A DNA stretch of 5,736 bases from Geoglobus sp. Its GTDB lineage: Archaea > Halobacteriota > Archaeoglobi > Archaeoglobales > Archaeoglobaceae. Every line of letters begins with the position of its first letter. Position 1 is the first letter of the stretch. The stretch is from positions 1 to 5,736 of the forward strand of contig JALUWC010000537.1 in the NCBI GenBank assembly GCA_027019885.1, given 5' to 3'. Positions 4,439 through 5,736 of this stretch are shown piece after piece. The notes under the pieces are model-generated. The model worked only from the letters and a program-made list of their open reading frames with translations, searched no databases and had not been told where the DNA came from. The translations under genes and the position numbers were made by a program.

Positions 4439-5633
4439 CCCTTTCAGCCACCTCCTTTCCTGCCAGAAGGCTTCCATTCATGCTTCTCTCCGGATAGTTT
4501 GGCATGGATGTCATCCCCGCAGCGTAGAAGTTATCAAAAAGCCTGTATGGGGTGATCTTGCCTAAATATCCTTTTTCGTAAACCGGCCCACTGTATTTGG
4601 CCCTGAAAATCCTCCACCACTTTATCTGACTGCTTTCAAGTCCATACTTCGAGAGTGATTTTACATACAACCTGAAGATCTCCTCATCACTCCTCTCGAA
4701 AACTCTTTCTGGAGTTGTGTATGACGCCACATACATCAGGTGTTCTCCATAGTCGTCAAAATCCATGAAATTGGTGTGCTCGATTGTGGCTCCAAATGGT
4801 TCACTCTCATAGTTTATCCAGTAGATATCTTCATGAAATGGCTCGTTCATTCCCATCAAAAGACAGATGCTGCTCTGGTACCTTACTCCGGGTTCAAAAT
4901 CAATGCCCGCAATGCTCTCAATCCCGTCCAAAGGAGCGGTGAAAATCACAGCATCATACTTCCTGCCATTCACCTCCCACTTTCCTGACCTGGATATCCT
5001 TGCTTTCTCGTGAATTATGTTCAGGTTTTCTGAAAGAGCATCAACGAGAGTCTGAAAACCCCCTCTCAGGTATCCGAGTTCCTCACCTCGAAGCTTTCTG
5101 TTTGATCTCAGACTTACCCTTGCCAGCAGCCATGCGTAGCTCACCTCAGCAAAATTGTCTCCAAATTTTGAGCGGAGAAGCGGGAGAAAAAACTTCTCAG
5201 TCAGGCTTTTACCCACATCCCTTTCAAGCCCCTCCATCACTCCAACATCATCAAACATCCTGTAATTCCTCTTTCTGGCATTAACGGTGAATCTTGCAAG
5301 CCTGATTTTTTCAAGAAAAGACATCCCCGGATACTCAAGAATTTCAAGTGGCGTGCTCAGAGAGTAAATCCTGCCATTGAACACCTGACCGACCTTGACA
5401 ACCCTCCACACAATCCTGTTACCGAGATTGAGTTCTTTCAGAGTATGGAGAAGATATGAGTCACTCCTGAAAAAGTGATGGTAGAATGCCTCGATGCAGT
5501 AAGTGCCAGTGCAGTAAGATGATGCAAGCCCTCCAATCCTGTTTTTTTCGTAGACATCTACATTGCAGTACTCCGACAGAATTCTCGCCGAGTTCAGCCC
5601 GCTTAGCCCTGCGCCAATAACCGCAACCTTCAT
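4416..5633 (-). CDS. FAD-dependent oxidoreductase (amine oxidase / protoporphyrinogen oxidase-like)
   Basis: This 405-residue cytoplasmic flavoprotein begins with a Rossmann dinucleotide-binding motif VAVIGAGLSGLNSARIL (3-19), an acidic strand end VDVYEKN (25-31) and the family motif GGLASS (34-39). The middle part, with an LRGGFQTLVDAL segment near residue 190 and YDAVIFTAPL (about 224-233), is typical of the COG1232/amine oxidase class. It ends with NFYAAGMTSMPNYPERSMNGSLLAGKEVAERV, the C-terminal FAD-contacting motif. Related proteins include protoporphyrinogen oxidases, isoprenoid desaturases and UDP-galactopyranose mutase-like enzymes. Which substrate this one uses cannot be told. The ATG at 5633 starts 4 bases after the argJ stop, so it is probably the next gene of an argJ operon, though no arginine-pathway role is apparent. 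The TAG stop lies inside the opposing DUF1152 gene. Confidence 0.88.
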   Translation of the reverse strand: MKVAVIGAGLSGLNSARILSEYCNVDVYEKNRIGGLASSYCTGTYCIEAFYHHFFRSDSYLLHTLKELNLGNRIVWRVVKVGQVFNGRIYSLSTPLEILEYPGMSFLEKIRLARFTVNARKRNYRMFDDVGVMEGLERDVGKSLTEKFFLPLLRSKFGDNFAEVSYAWLLARVSLRSNRKLRGEELGYLRGGFQTLVDALSENLNIIHEKARISRSGKWEVNGRKYDAVIFTAPLDGIESIAGIDFEPGVRYQSSICLLMGMNEPFHEDIYWINYESEPFGATIEHTNFMDFDDYGEHLMYVASYTTPERVFERSDEEIFRLYVKSLSKYGLESSQIKWWRIFRAKYSGPVYEKGYLGKITPYRLFDNFYAAGMTSMPNYPERSMNGSLLAGKEVAERVIEDHLS

Positions 5634-5637
5634 GTGA

Positions 5638-5736
5638 TCACGTTGTGTACTTTGAATTCAGCTCAACATAATCGTGAGTGAGGTCGCATCCGATTGTGTA
5701 GTATCTTCCGTTCCCCTTGCTTAGCTCGATGTGTAT
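5638..5736 (-). CDS. argJ: Glutamate N-acetyltransferase / ornithine acetyltransferase ArgJ, C-terminal end (partial)
   Basis: The last 32 codons of a gene that continues beyond the window end in TGA at 5640-5638. The translation contains YYTIGCDLTHDYVELNSKYTT, matching the conserved C-terminus of ArgJ (typically GCDLT-Y-DYV-x-INA-x-YR/T-T). ArgJ transfers the acetyl group from N-acetylornithine to glutamate in the cyclic arginine pathway, and in some organisms also uses acetyl-CoA. Only the extreme end of the beta chain is visible, so whether the enzyme is mono- or bifunctional cannot be judged. The frame has no stop between the window edge and the TGA. The oxidoreductase gene begins four bases downstream, suggesting one transcript. 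Confidence 0.85.
   Translation of the reverse strand: MHIELSKGNGRYYTIGCDLTHDYVELNSKYTT

Noticed and set aside
4740..5284. Plus-strand frames of 82 and 94 codons opposite the oxidoreductase gene
   Set aside because: Both lie fully antisense to a well-supported flavoprotein gene and show no protein family character.

Overview
The window looks like chromosomal DNA of a thermophilic euryarchaeon, probably of the Archaeoglobales type (Archaeoglobus, Geoglobus, Ferroglobus). This is inferred from the archaeal FtsZ2 preceded by a small ribbon-helix-helix gene, a DUF1152 protein, archaeal TATA-type promoters, short T-rich intergenic gaps and frequent AGA/AGG arginine codons. The species cannot be fixed by reading alone. 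Coding density is very high: all gaps are under 170 bases, and no tRNA, rRNA, CRISPR or insertion sequence was seen.

Layout. (1) Bases 1-153, minus strand: N-terminal part of an unidentified protein, cut by the window edge. (2) 214-1044, minus: EamA/DMT-family membrane transporter; a perfect 20-bp palindrome overlaps its TATA box. (3) 1118-1411, minus: small thiamine-binding (MTH1187/UPF0045) protein. (4) 1445-2605, minus: ftsZ2, joined by an ATGA overlap to (5) 2602-2790, minus: cdrS-like ribbon-helix-helix regulator. Upstream of cdrS lies a GC-rich leader of about 110 nt, with strong hairpins, a small ORF and repeat elements at the predicted transcription start. (6) 2957-3454, minus: gamma-class carbonic anhydrase-like hexapeptide-repeat protein. 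It is divergent from (7) 3527-4438, plus: DUF1152 protein. (8) 4416-5633, minus: FAD-dependent oxidoreductase of the amine oxidase/protoporphyrinogen oxidase-like class, whose 3' end overlaps gene 7 tail to tail. (9) 5638-5736, minus: the last 32 codons of argJ, directly upstream of gene 8 with a 4-nt gap.

How the genes work together. The one clear functional unit is cdrS-ftsZ2, the archaeal cell-division regulator and division-ring GTPase. The two appear translationally coupled behind a shared promoter and a structured leader. argJ and the oxidoreductase are probably co-transcribed, though no functional link is evident. The others appear to be single genes with their own promoters. For three of them (partial gene 1, the transporter and the thiamine-binding protein) a TATA-like box is centred 25.5 nt upstream of the start codon, which predicts leaderless mRNAs. 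The least explained part of the window is the cdrS leader (about 2791-2930), followed by the palindrome at 1070-1089.
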